The notes under the pieces were generated by a model. It worked only from the letters and a program-made list of their open reading frames with translations. It did no database searches and had not been told where the DNA came from. A stretch of 13,928 nucleotides of DNA, taken from the NCBI GenBank assembly GCA_030638305.1, contig DAOWEW010000210.1, forward strand, positions 1 through 13,928, given 5' to 3'. Origin of the DNA: Desulfobacteraceae bacterium (GTDB lineage Bacteria; Desulfobacterota; Desulfobacteria; Desulfobacterales; ETH-SRB1). A program made the position numbers and the translations under genes. Shown here one piece after another: positions 1 to 7,120 of this stretch. Numbering within the stretch: the stretch's first letter is position 1; every line of letters starts with the position of its first letter.

Positions 1-81
1 AGTGCCAAAGCCTATATTAATGGACTTAACCGGCTGGAATACTTAAAAGCAAATCCAATAGAAACATCTGAAGTTATATAA
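1..81 (+). CDS. leuA: C-terminal end of probable 2-isopropylmalate synthase (partial)
   Basis: Frame 1 is open from the window edge to a TAA at 79-81 and gives 26 residues beginning SAKAYINGLNRLEYLK. The SAKAYIN-LN-L pattern resembles the extreme C-terminus of 2-isopropylmalate synthase (the LeuA regulatory domain), the enzyme that condenses acetyl-CoA with 2-oxoisovalerate in leucine synthesis. Only this tail is present, so no catalytic residue can be checked, and a related enzyme such as citramalate or homocitrate synthase cannot be excluded. The gene converges on the minus-strand ATPase gene; the 187 bp between them show no convincing terminator. Confidence 0.6.
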   Translation, partial: SAKAYINGLNRLEYLKANPIETSEVI

Positions 82-268
82 CCAGTCTGGACTAAAACTC
101 AAAATACCTGAAATTATAGTCAGTTGGATGCTATTCTCAAGTTGAAGATTTTTAGCCATTTTTGACCACTCAACCCAATCTACGATAAAAAGTGTAAGGA
201 ACGGGAAAATTATTTCGTCCCCATTCTCCAGCCCACTCTAATGCCAGTCTATGAACGAGTCGTGAGAA

Positions 269-1441
269 TCAGATGAATGCAGTAAGAAATTTATTCGCAG
301 ACATAATCCTTATTCCTTTATACATACGTTCATTCCTGCATTTTTTAACAACCTGATAATTATAAGGTATGGATAATTTGTCTTTAAAATAAAATAGATT
401 TTTAGACGGGGTTGAATCGCTATTCTTAACTTCTACGGAGAACCATGGCCTGTTGTCACAGGAAACCAGAAAGTCAACTTCTCTGCCTGTTGAATCCCTT
501 AGAAAAGACAGAGAAACCTTAAACCCTTCATACGAATAAAGGTAATTGCAATATTTCAGCAAATGGGACCCAATAAAATTTTCCAGTTTTTGTCCATCTT
601 CCTCAATTACTGACCAGTCCCACAGATAAAGCTTCTTTTCTTTCCTGACCGCGGCGATTTTTCTGGACTGGTACGGTGGAATCCTGAAGCAGTAATAAAA
701 CAGCTCAAAGGTATCAAGCCAGTTTGCAACGGTTCGAAAATTAACCTGGAGATCTTCTGCCAGCGAATTAATTGACAGGATTGAGGATGTTTTTTCAGGA
801 AGAAGTTCAGATAACAATGCGAGGTTGCCAAAATCCTTGATCATGGTTAAATCACGAATATCTTCTTTGAAAAATCTTTCTGTTCTTTCATTCTGCCATC
901 TTCGTAAAAAACGATGATTTTGTTTTATTAAAGGTTCGGGAAATCCTCCGAACTCATAAAGAGCGGAAAAATCTTCCGGATCCGAACTATCATGAAAAAC
1001 AAGCTCATCAAACGGTTTTATGCCAGGGGTCAAACTGTTTAGTTCCGCAATTGTAAAAGGGTGCAGGGTGTAATAATGGTATCTGCCCTGAAGCGAATCT
1101 CCTCCGCGTCGATAAATGTTCAGGCGAGCACTGCCGGTTAAAAGAAACCTGTATTGATCTTTATAAGTATCATACTCACCCTTTATCCATGTTTTCCATT
1201 TGGAATGTTTATGAAATTCATCCAGGATAATCAAGTCGGAATCAGGCGGCCATTCTCCTTTTAAGGCAGCAAGCCTGTCACTTAATTTATCCCAGTTATA
1301 ATAACTGCTTTTAAAATTCTTTGAGATAAGATTCCTGGCAGCCGTTGTTTTACCAACTTGCCTGGGACCACCGAGAAAAACCATTTTTTCTTTCAGGTCT
1401 TCCCTGATGTTTTTTATAAGATATCTCGCTTTAACAATCAT
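269..1441 (-). CDS. AAA ATPase with DUF4143 C-terminal domain
   Basis: A 390-residue protein of the AAA_14/DUF4143 ATPase family. Visible features are a Walker A loop GGPRQVGKTT (residues 24-33), a Walker B strand LIILDEFHK (70-78), a sensor-1-like LTGSARL (101-107), a winged-helix-like segment (about 222-255, SINSLAEDLQVNFRTVANWL), and the C-terminal DUF4143 signature GREVDFLV ... VEVK (319-339), which resembles a PD-(D/E)XK nuclease core. The length is normal for the family. The biological role of these ATPases is not established; they are widespread, often patchily distributed genes, and ATP-dependent remodelling or nucleic-acid binding is inference only. The ATG at 1441 is preferred because the promoter -10 box lies only 6 nt upstream, so no longer protein is possible from that promoter and the mRNA would be nearly leaderless. 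The gene stands alone, convergent with the leuA-like end and downstream of rtcB on the same strand. Confidence 0.88.
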   Translation of the reverse strand: MIVKARYLIKNIREDLKEKMVFLGGPRQVGKTTAARNLISKNFKSSYYNWDKLSDRLAALKGEWPPDSDLIILDEFHKHSKWKTWIKGEYDTYKDQYRFLLTGSARLNIYRRGGDSLQGRYHYYTLHPFTIAELNSLTPGIKPFDELVFHDSSDPEDFSALYEFGGFPEPLIKQNHRFLRRWQNERTERFFKEDIRDLTMIKDFGNLALLSELLPEKTSSILSINSLAEDLQVNFRTVANWLDTFELFYYCFRIPPYQSRKIAAVRKEKKLYLWDWSVIEEDGQKLENFIGSHLLKYCNYLYSYEGFKVSLSFLRDSTGREVDFLVSCDNRPWFSVEVKNSDSTPSKNLFYFKDKLSIPYNYQVVKKCRNERMYKGIRIMSANKFLTAFI

Positions 1442-1447
1442 AGGTGT

Positions 1448-1475
1448 ATTGTATATCTATACAAAATAATGTCAA
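1448..1475 (-). promoter_or_regulatory. sigma70-type promoter of the AAA/DUF4143 gene
   Basis: On the minus strand a perfect -35 TTGACA (1475-1470) is separated by 16 bp from a -10 TACAAT (1453-1448). The expected start of transcription falls at or just before the ATG at 1441, so the transcript should be leaderless or nearly so. No ribosome binding site is present, which agrees. A second TTGACA on the same strand (1502-1497) lacks a good -10 at the right distance. Confidence 0.65.
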
Positions 1476-1496
1476 GCATTTTGTAGTCTTATACAA
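1449..1496. promoter_or_regulatory. pair of 16-bp operator-like palindromes
   Basis: Two palindromes of the form TTGTA-N6-TACAA lie at 1449-1464 (TTGTATATCTATACAA, 7-bp perfect arms) and 1481-1496 (TTGTAGTCTTATACAA, 5-bp perfect arms). Their centres are exactly 32 bp apart, about three turns of the helix, so a bound dimer would sit on the same face at both. The first overlaps the -10 box and the second lies just upstream of the -35 box. This is the layout of a repressor operator pair. The regulator is unknown; the winged-helix segment of the ATPase itself is one candidate. Confidence 0.55.
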
Positions 1497-1582
1497 TGTC
1501 AAGTCCGAATATTCGATTCAATGGCTGAAAACCAAATCTTCTTAATGATCTTGCCTTCCCATTGAAGTTATATAATGGGATT

Positions 1583-2743
1583 TTACCCTTTAATTACTGC
1601 CATCGGCCGCAATTCTACCACGATTTCAACCAAATCAGACTGCTTTGCCATAACCTTCGTGATGTTTTTGTATGCCCCGGCAGCCTCATCAAGGTCTTTT
1701 TTGCCACGAATAGAATGGATCACACCGAGGTCATCAAGGCGTTTCTTTTCAGATTCAAGGTTGAGTTCCCGTTGCGCCTGTTTACGGCCCATTTTCCGCC
1801 CGGCACCATGCGAACAGGAATGAAAGCTTTCCGGATTTCCCATTCCCCTTACGATATAACTAACTGCGCCTTGCGACCCTGGGATAATTCCGGTTTGCCC
1901 CTTCTGCGCCATTGTTGCGCCCTTCCTATGAACCCATACGTCCGTTTGAAAGTGGTGTTCGAGTTGTGCGTAATTGTGAGCAATGTTTATCATTTCATCA
2001 AATTCAGTGCGGGAAGCAACGCTAATTACAGCCGCCATAATACGATCCATCATCAAACGCCTATTGGCAAACGCGAAATCTACACAGTATTGCATTTCGT
2101 CAAGATATGCCTTTCCGGCAATTGTGTCGACAGGCAGAAATGCCAGCTCCCACTTTTTCGGAACTACACTAAACCACTTTTCATTCGCTTCGGTTGCAAC
2201 CTCGTTGTAATGTTTGGCGACCTTCAGTCCAATATTTCTTGAACCGGAATGAACCATAATCCAAACATATCCGTCATTCCCTTTTTGGATTTCAATAAAA
2301 TGATTTCCACCGCCAAGAGTGCCAAGTTGCTTTAGGGCGCTATTGTACTCCCGTTCAACGATTCCATTATGGTGAACAATCTTTGGCATCAAACATTCAT
2401 CTTGCTTTACAAGTTGATGTTTAAACCCGACAGGGACACTCTTTCTGATCAGGCCCATAATCGTTTTCAAGTCGCGGGTTTCAATTTCAGTCAAGGATGT
2501 CTTCACAGCACACATGCCGCAGCCGATATCAACCCCAACTGCATTAGGCACAATAACATCCCGCGTTGCCATAACACCTCCTATTGGCATACCGTATCCT
2601 TGATGAGCATCTGGCATAATAGCTACATGCTTGAACACGAATGGCAGATTAGCAAGATTCCTGGCTTGGGCCAAAGCACCATCTTCTATGTTATCAAGCC
2701 ATAATTTAATTGGTTTGCTTTCTGTAGTTATTACCAGCTCCAT
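1583..2743 (-). CDS. rtcB: RNA-splicing/repair ligase RtcB
   Basis: A 386-residue RtcB-family RNA ligase. RtcB joins 2',3'-cyclic phosphate or 3'-phosphate ends to 5'-OH ends of RNA, using GTP and Mn(II) through a GMP-histidine intermediate. The metal and nucleotide ligands are recognisable: PDAHQGYGMPIGG (44-56), GVDIGCGM with Cys75, GTLGGGNHFIE with His148, MVHSGSRNIG with His165, His256 in NIAHNYA, and the guanylation site SHGAGR with His312. By pattern these correspond to E. coli Cys78, His168, His185, His281 and His337. Nothing key is missing and the length suits the shorter RtcB type. The ATG at 2743 has an AGAGG site (2754-2750) seven bases upstream. The gene starts 18 bp after the glyS stop, so it is almost certainly co-transcribed with glyQS. 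No rtcA or archease gene is present here. A weak CCCATT/AATGGG hairpin lies just past the stop, without a U tract. Confidence 0.95.
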   Translation of the reverse strand: MELVITTESKPIKLWLDNIEDGALAQARNLANLPFVFKHVAIMPDAHQGYGMPIGGVMATRDVIVPNAVGVDIGCGMCAVKTSLTEIETRDLKTIMGLIRKSVPVGFKHQLVKQDECLMPKIVHHNGIVEREYNSALKQLGTLGGGNHFIEIQKGNDGYVWIMVHSGSRNIGLKVAKHYNEVATEANEKWFSVVPKKWELAFLPVDTIAGKAYLDEMQYCVDFAFANRRLMMDRIMAAVISVASRTEFDEMINIAHNYAQLEHHFQTDVWVHRKGATMAQKGQTGIIPGSQGAVSYIVRGMGNPESFHSCSHGAGRKMGRKQAQRELNLESEKKRLDDLGVIHSIRGKKDLDEAAGAYKNITKVMAKQSDLVEIVVELRPMAVIKG

Positions 2744-2761
2744 CTACATCCTCTTGTAAAT

Positions 2762-4885
2762 CTAAATAGTGCCTGAACTATGTATTGGCGTGGAAATTTT
2801 TGAAAAATCAGCAAACATGCCGAACATGTCTGCTATATTAACAAGAAGAACAAGTCTGTTTTCCCGAATATCATTATCTTCAGCCATAACCATGACTCCG
2901 TCAAAAAAATCATCCACGACGTTGCGCAGAGAAGCTATATCATAAAGAGCCTGGTCAAAAAGTCCTTTATCAAGATCATTAAAAATTTTGTTTTTAACTT
3001 CTTTATATGCTTCAAATAAAGCTGTCTCGCATTTATCCTGAAACAGATTTTCGTCAACTTCTTTTCTCTTTGGCTGTTCATCTTTTTTTATTATATTAAC
3101 CACACGCTTGAAAGCAACAGACAATGGCTCAAAGTCCGGCTTGGTCTTAAGCTTTTCTAACGCTCTAACTTTGTTCCATATATTCGGCACATGGTCTGCT
3201 GTAACACTTATGACCGCTGATATAATATCTTTTGAAAATCCTTCTTCGGCAAGAAGATGGGCAATACGATTTTTCAGAAAAGAGTAAACATTTTCAACAT
3301 TTTTCTTAAACTCCTGGTCACTTTTTTGAGAAAAAAGTTTCATGCTCTTTTCTATCATCTCAACTATGGAAAAAGAAAAATTTTTGTTAAGCATGATCTG
3401 AATAATGCCAATGCCCTGCCTCCTAAGCGCATAAGGATCAGAAGCCCCGGTTGGAATGAGTCCGGCAACAAAACATCCGCATATTGAATCAATTTTGTCG
3501 GCAATACCGAGAATGGAACCTGTAATCGTTTCCGGAAGCGGTCCGCCGGAATATCTGGGCAGGTAATGTTCCTCAATTGCATATGCCACATTATCCGGTT
3601 CTCCGGCATTCAGAGCATAAATTCTTCCCATAACGCCCTGAAGTTTAGGAAATTCAACTACTACCCGGCTTACAAGATCTGCCTTACACATCAACGCAGC
3701 TCTTTCCGCATGCTTTTTAAGGTCTGGCATATATTGGTTCAAATCAGAATCATGTAAAATTTCATCTGATAGATAGCCTGCTATCTTTTTGACGCGTATT
3801 ACCTTTTCGTACATTGACCCGAGGCTGGCCTGAAAAAGTATGCGTTTCAGTTTCTCTATCCAGTCTTCAACAGAAGATTTTAAATCACTTCTGTAAAAAA
3901 ACCTGGCATCTTCCAGCCTGGCTCTGAGTACTCTTTCATGCCCTTTTGCAACAAGCGACATATCCTTTGCGAGCGTATTATTAACGCTGATAAAACAGGA
4001 CATAAGCTTGCCTTTTTTATCAACTATACTAAAATATTTCTGATGCTCCCGCATGGAAGTAATCAAAACCTCGTCAGGAAGCTCAAGAAATTTTGTATCA
4101 AACTTTCCGGCAACGACTGCCGGGTATTCAACAAGATTGGTTACAATATCAAGGAGTTCATCATCCTGCAGCACCCTGCCGTTCAGTCTCTCTGCAAGGT
4201 TTGCTGTCTCGCTTTCAATAATTTTTCTTCGTTTTTTTGAATCTACCAGAACATAAGCTGAGCTGAGGGCTTTTATGTATTCATCAGGGTTGGAAACTTT
4301 TATTCTGCCGGGTTGCATAAAACTGTGACCTGATGTGTATCTGCCGCTTTTAATATTTCCAACCATAAAAGGAATTATTTTATTCCCGAGAAGAGCAAGT
4401 ATGGTATGAATCGGTCTTGCAAATTCAACAGCCACATCCGCCCATCTCATAGTTTTGGGGAAAGGTATAGCTGTAATCAGATCAGGAAGTATGGTTTTCA
4501 GAAGAAGTTCTGTTTTCAAACCATTTTCTACTTTTTTTGCGCATAAATAAGCACCCTTCTTCGTCTCCTTGATTATTAGATCTTTAACGGAAACACCGAC
4601 TTTCTCAGCAAACTTTTCTGCCGCTATGGTGGGATGCCCCTGTTTGTCAAATCCTATGCTTGCCGGAGGCCCTGTTACTTCAGTTGTAAGAGGTCTCTGC
4701 CTGTCTGAAACATTTTTAACCTCAAGAACAAGTCTTTTCGGCGTTCCAAAAGTCTCAGCAGTTCCATATTCAATACGTCCATCAATCAACTTCTTTAAAA
4801 GCATCGTCGATAATGCATTCAAAGCAGGTTCTATATAACCTGCAGGAATTTCTTCCGTACCTATTTCAAGTAATAGACTGTCCAT
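2762..4885 (-). CDS. glyS: glycyl-tRNA synthetase beta subunit
   Basis: The beta subunit of the bacterial alpha2beta2-type glycyl-tRNA synthetase, which supplies tRNA recognition for charging tRNA-Gly. The open frame runs up to 4915, but the ATG at 4885 is chosen as start. The protein then begins MDSLLLEIGTEEIPAGYIEP, the usual beginning of the family, and an AGAGG site (4895-4891) sits five bases upstream; this gives 707 residues. Family landmarks include PFPKTMRWAD (about 141-150), SMREHQKYFS (277-286), HERVLRARLEDARFFY (316-331), GVMGRIYA (417-424), the segment with IEEHYLPRYSGGPLP and ADKIDSI (about 437-467), PTGASDPYALRRQ (478-490) and a C-terminal DALR-like helical anticodon-binding domain (about 580-690). 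The start lies 75 bp after the glyQ stop, and rtcB follows 18 bp after the glyS stop. No truncation or frameshift is seen. Confidence 0.96.
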   Translation of the reverse strand: MDSLLLEIGTEEIPAGYIEPALNALSTMLLKKLIDGRIEYGTAETFGTPKRLVLEVKNVSDRQRPLTTEVTGPPASIGFDKQGHPTIAAEKFAEKVGVSVKDLIIKETKKGAYLCAKKVENGLKTELLLKTILPDLITAIPFPKTMRWADVAVEFARPIHTILALLGNKIIPFMVGNIKSGRYTSGHSFMQPGRIKVSNPDEYIKALSSAYVLVDSKKRRKIIESETANLAERLNGRVLQDDELLDIVTNLVEYPAVVAGKFDTKFLELPDEVLITSMREHQKYFSIVDKKGKLMSCFISVNNTLAKDMSLVAKGHERVLRARLEDARFFYRSDLKSSVEDWIEKLKRILFQASLGSMYEKVIRVKKIAGYLSDEILHDSDLNQYMPDLKKHAERAALMCKADLVSRVVVEFPKLQGVMGRIYALNAGEPDNVAYAIEEHYLPRYSGGPLPETITGSILGIADKIDSICGCFVAGLIPTGASDPYALRRQGIGIIQIMLNKNFSFSIVEMIEKSMKLFSQKSDQEFKKNVENVYSFLKNRIAHLLAEEGFSKDIISAVISVTADHVPNIWNKVRALEKLKTKPDFEPLSVAFKRVVNIIKKDEQPKRKEVDENLFQDKCETALFEAYKEVKNKIFNDLDKGLFDQALYDIASLRNVVDDFFDGVMVMAEDNDIRENRLVLLVNIADMFGMFADFSKISTPIHSSGTI

Positions 4886-4960
4886 TTCTGCCTCTAATTT
4901 CGGTAGGCCATACAAAAAACAATGCAGGTGGTTTAAAAAGTTGCAGGGACTACCCTAATT

Positions 4961-5833
4961 TCAAGATAATTTTTTTAAGGGAAATTCCCTGGCTTTTCTT
5001 TGTGCCAGATATTGCTCTGCACAAGCTCTCGCAAGATTTCTAATACGTGCAATATAACCGGTTCTTTCTGTAACGCTTATTGCTCCGCAAGCGTCAAGTA
5101 TATTAAAGGTATGTGAACACTTTAAGCAATACTCGTAGGCAGGAATAACAAGTTTTTCTTTAATAATACGAATGCTTTCGGCCTCGTACTTATTGAAAAA
5201 ATCAAGCAGCATATCAACATTGGCCAGCTCAAAATTATATGTTGACTGCTCAATCTCCTGCTGGTGATATATATCGCCATAAGTAATATTTTTATTCCAT
5301 TGCAAATCATAAACATTATCAATACCCTGCAAGTACATGGAAATACGTTCAAGTCCATAAGTAATTTCTACGGATATGGGATGCAATTCAATACTGCCTG
5401 CCATCTGAAAATATGTAAATTGTGTAATTTCCATGCCATCTAACCAGATTTCCCATCCAAGACCGGAGGCGCCCAGTGTGGGTGACTCCCAGTCATCTTC
5501 AACGAATCTGATATCATGCTCAAGGCTATCTATTCCAAGTGCCTTCAGACTTAGTAAGTACTGTTTCTGAACATCTATTGGAGAAGGTTTGAGTATCACC
5601 TGGAACTGATAGTAATGTTGCAGTCTGTTTGGATTTTCGCCATAACGACCATCCGTAGGACGTCTTGAGGGCTGAACATAAGCCACCTTCCAGGGTTCAG
5701 GGCCAAGCACCTTTAATAGAGTAGCCGGATGAAATGTCCCGGCACCAACCTCTATATCATATGGCTGAACCAGCACACATCCCTTACGCGCCCAAAATTT
5801 CTGTAACGATAATATTACTTCCTGAAAATTCAT
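4961..5833 (-). CDS. glyQ: glycyl-tRNA synthetase alpha subunit
   Basis: The class II catalytic subunit of the heterotetrameric glycyl-tRNA synthetase, which activates glycine with ATP. It has 290 residues, the normal length. The start [19 protein letters not shown] is typical of the family. A motif 2 region is seen in [20 protein letters not shown] (53-72), the glycine pocket region in [17 protein letters not shown] (127-143), and motif 3 in GLERI (160-164). The ATG at 5833 is preceded by AGAGG (5846-5842) eight bases upstream. It is the first gene of the glyQ-glyS-rtcB cluster. A perfect hairpin (5854-5907) lies immediately before the ribosome binding site and would form part of the mRNA leader if transcription starts at the promoter proposed near 5940. 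Confidence 0.97.
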   Translation of the reverse strand: MNFQEVILSLQKFWARKGCVLVQPYDIEVGAGTFHPATLLKVLGPEPWKVAYVQPSRRPTDGRYGENPNRLQHYYQFQVILKPSPIDVQKQYLLSLKALGIDSLEHDIRFVEDDWESPTLGASGLGWEIWLDGMEITQFTYFQMAGSIELHPISVEITYGLERISMYLQGIDNVYDLQWNKNITYGDIYHQQEIEQSTYNFELANVDMLLDFFNKYEAESIRIIKEKLVIPAYEYCLKCSHTFNILDACGAISVTERTGYIARIRNLARACAEQYLAQRKAREFPLKKLS

Positions 5834-5853
5834 CTCTCTTTCCTCTATACGTT

Positions 5854-5907
5854 AGGAACGTGGATGCAATAACTTCCATAGTTGAAAGTTATTGCATCCA
5901 CGTTCCT
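5854..5907. repeat. perfect 22-bp-stem palindrome upstream of glyQ
   Basis: Left arm 5854-5875 and right arm 5886-5907 are perfect reverse complements over 22 bp around a 10-nt loop. The arms end outward in AGGAACG/CGTTCCT, the same ends as the MITE-like element at 6558-6740. There is no run of T after either arm, so it does not look like an intrinsic terminator. It lies eight bases before the AGAGG site of glyQ. It may be a small dispersed palindromic repeat, a leader hairpin affecting glyQ expression, or both. No clear target duplication flanks it. Confidence 0.85.
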
Positions 5908-5939
5908 TATTCGGTGACTTCTTAAAAAGTTCGATAGGA

Positions 5940-5968
5940 TTAGTAGGCTATCTTGTTTATGTTGTCAA
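5940..5968 (-). promoter_or_regulatory. possible promoter of glyQ-glyS-rtcB
   Basis: On the minus strand a TTGACA -35 (5968-5963) is followed after 17 bp by TACTAA (5945-5940), a poor -10 match. A second TTGACA (5974-5969) abuts the first as a tandem 6-bp repeat. Transcription from here would place the hairpin at 5854-5907 inside the 5' leader. The rest of 5908-6062 shows only a 5-bp-stem GC hairpin at 6039-6051 with no U tract. Confidence 0.35.
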
Positions 5969-6062
5969 TGTCAAAACTATATCATCCATTTATGTCTAAT
6001 GAATTCAGCATGATAGGATATAGGTAATTTTTTAAGTCCGCCCGAAGGGCGCTAATTTAATG

Positions 6063-6485
6063 TCATTGCCTATCATTCCCCGAGTCACTTGAATCCAAAT
6101 ATTTTCCCCCTGTTGTTTGATTTTTGATTAATTTCATGAAAGTTGATACGGAAACAAAGCAAGCCGAGGACATTGATGATGCGAGCAGACTGTTCAGTAA
6201 CAACAGAAGTTCAACTTGAACCCAAAATGGAATACCTTTGACGGACAATTTGAGAAAGGGGTAAAACGTTGGCAACACCTTGGCCAGAACACCCAATGGA
6301 AATGAGATAACGCCCATAAGAAGGTAAGCAAAATAATTAATCACATGAAATTCCGACAAAAGCGGCGATTGAGTGCCTGATAGTCGAGTTGAGATGCAAA
6401 ACGGAGTTATAATGCTTGAAAGAAGAAAATGAAAGATGGCAATGGTTATCGCCATTTTCAAAAATCGTTTAAGGAAATTTTTCAT
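6063..6485 (-). CDS. small predicted membrane protein, function unknown
   Basis: A 140-residue reading frame not recognised as any named family. It is strongly hydrophobic, with likely membrane segments at about residues 10-32, 46-72 and 88-112, a basic N-terminus (MKNFLKRFLK) and a polar tail ending KYLDSSDSGNDRQ. The ATG at 6485 has an AGGAA site (6495-6491) five bases upstream, which supports translation. A 9-bp-arm AT-rich inverted repeat (6499-6517) sits just before that site and could be an operator or chance. The gene is separated from glyQ by 229 bp and transcribed in the same direction. It lies in a region scarred by a MITE and a pseudogene, so a spurious or decaying frame remains possible. 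Confidence 0.5.
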   Translation of the reverse strand: MKNFLKRFLKMAITIAIFHFLLSSIITPFCISTRLSGTQSPLLSEFHVINYFAYLLMGVISFPLGVLAKVLPTFYPFLKLSVKGIPFWVQVELLLLLNSLLASSMSSACFVSVSTFMKLIKNQTTGGKYLDSSDSGNDRQ

Positions 6486-6557
6486 TCATGTTCCTAAGCA
6501 AAAATTATTAATTTTTGAGAAAACGTTCAGTTAAGAGATCAAGGTTTGTACGTAATT

Positions 6558-6740
6558 AAGGAACGAGGTCTAAACAACTTTCCCATTTAGGCATCTCATC
6601 TTCAGGCCGCCTTTGCCCGATCTGAAATCACAAAAATCTTGAAATAGCTCGCTATTCCTTCAACTTTTGTGATTTCACATCGAACAAATCCGACCTAAAT
6701 CTGAGCGCCTAAATGAGAAAGTTATTTAGACCTCGTTCCT
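6558..6740. mobile_element. MITE-like palindromic element with target-site duplication
   Basis: About 182 bp forming one long imperfect palindrome. The outer 34 bp of each end, from AGGAACGAGGTCTAAA inward to ATTTAGGC, match as inverted repeats with two mismatches. The inner arms also pair well, for example TGAAATCACAAAA against TTTTGTGATTTCA, with the centre near 6649. The element is flanked by ACGTAATT on both sides (6550-6557 and 6741-6748; 9 bp if the adjoining T is counted), a likely target duplication. It has no coding capacity. This is the structure of a non-autonomous transposon moved by a transposase encoded elsewhere. An 8-9 bp duplication fits several IS families, so the parent cannot be named. 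Confidence 0.85.
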
Positions 6741-6764
6741 ACGTAATTCTATTACATAGACCAA

Positions 6765-7117
6765 GTCGTTTCGGGCTGTCCAGCAATTATTTCCAAAAAA
6801 CAAATAATCCAACCAGAGCCGACGTTCAGCCGCGCCTTGCTTAATTTTGTATCGGTCTTGATCATTGCCTGTCCATGTGCTATGGGGCTAACAACACCTA
6901 CTGCGGTAATGGTCGGTACCGGATTGGGGGCAAAAAACGGCATATTGATCAGGAGGCGAAAGCCTGGAGAGAGCCTGCAAACTGAGCACAGTGGTTTTTG
7001 ACAAAACCGGCTCGTTGACAAAAGGAGAAGCCGGAGGTCACGGATGTACTGACCTCAATCGGCAAAGGAGCCGGAAATACACTGCAGACAGATCCGATTT
7101 TAAAAAAAGGCCATTAA
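6765..7117 (+). pseudogene. decayed fragment of a copper-type (P1B) P-type ATPase
   Basis: Three successive plus-strand frames together spell the middle of a CopA-like metal-transporting ATPase. The first (about 6767-6950) reads DQVVSG, then [20 protein letters not shown], then [20 protein letters not shown] and KNGILIR; it includes the CPC metal-binding motif of the transmembrane helix. An apparent 2-nt loss near 6951-6957 shifts the frame to [20 protein letters not shown] and LTKGE, with the phosphorylated Asp of DKTG kept but the usual Thr changed to Ser. A 1-nt insertion near 7030 shifts it again to PEVTDVLTS. Similarity fades after about 7060, and that frame stops at 7115-7117, three bases before the kinase ATG. 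The N-terminal metal domains, early membrane helices and ATP-binding domain are absent, and the segment before PEPTFS appears shortened. Intact relatives export Cu(I); this copy cannot be functional. Confidence 0.85.
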
Positions 7118-7120
7118 AAA

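Noticed and set aside
43..240. Minus-strand open frame reading ENGDEIIFPFLTLFIVDWVE across the leuA-ATPase gap
   Set aside because: It has no start codon or ribosome binding site and overlaps the end of leuA; it may be part of a dispersed repeat, but this cannot be shown from one window.
1506..1515. CGAATATTCG palindrome upstream of the ATPase promoter
   Set aside because: Ten base pairs in AT-rich DNA can easily occur by chance, and it has no partner or consistent spacing.
1558..1579. CCCATT/AATGGG hairpin after rtcB as a terminator
   Set aside because: Six weak base pairs, a long loop and no U tract.
1562..2242. Plus-strand 226-codon open frame over rtcB
   Set aside because: It is antisense to a fully conserved RtcB, has no ribosome binding site or recognisable domain, and is a shadow of rtcB codon use.
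6039..6051. GC hairpin CGCCC-GAA-GGGCG as terminator of the 6063-6485 gene
   Set aside because: The stem is only 5 bp and no T run follows on the minus strand; kept only as a remark.
6998..7020. Two TTGACA boxes upstream of the kinase as -35 elements
   Set aside because: They arise from the ATPase relic's coding sequence (Val-Phe-Asp-Lys and Leu-Thr-Lys codons) and have no -10 box at a suitable distance.
6752..7021. Minus-strand 89-codon frame before the kinase
   Set aside because: The opposite strand encodes the CPC and DKTG motifs of a P-type ATPase relic, so this frame is an antisense shadow.
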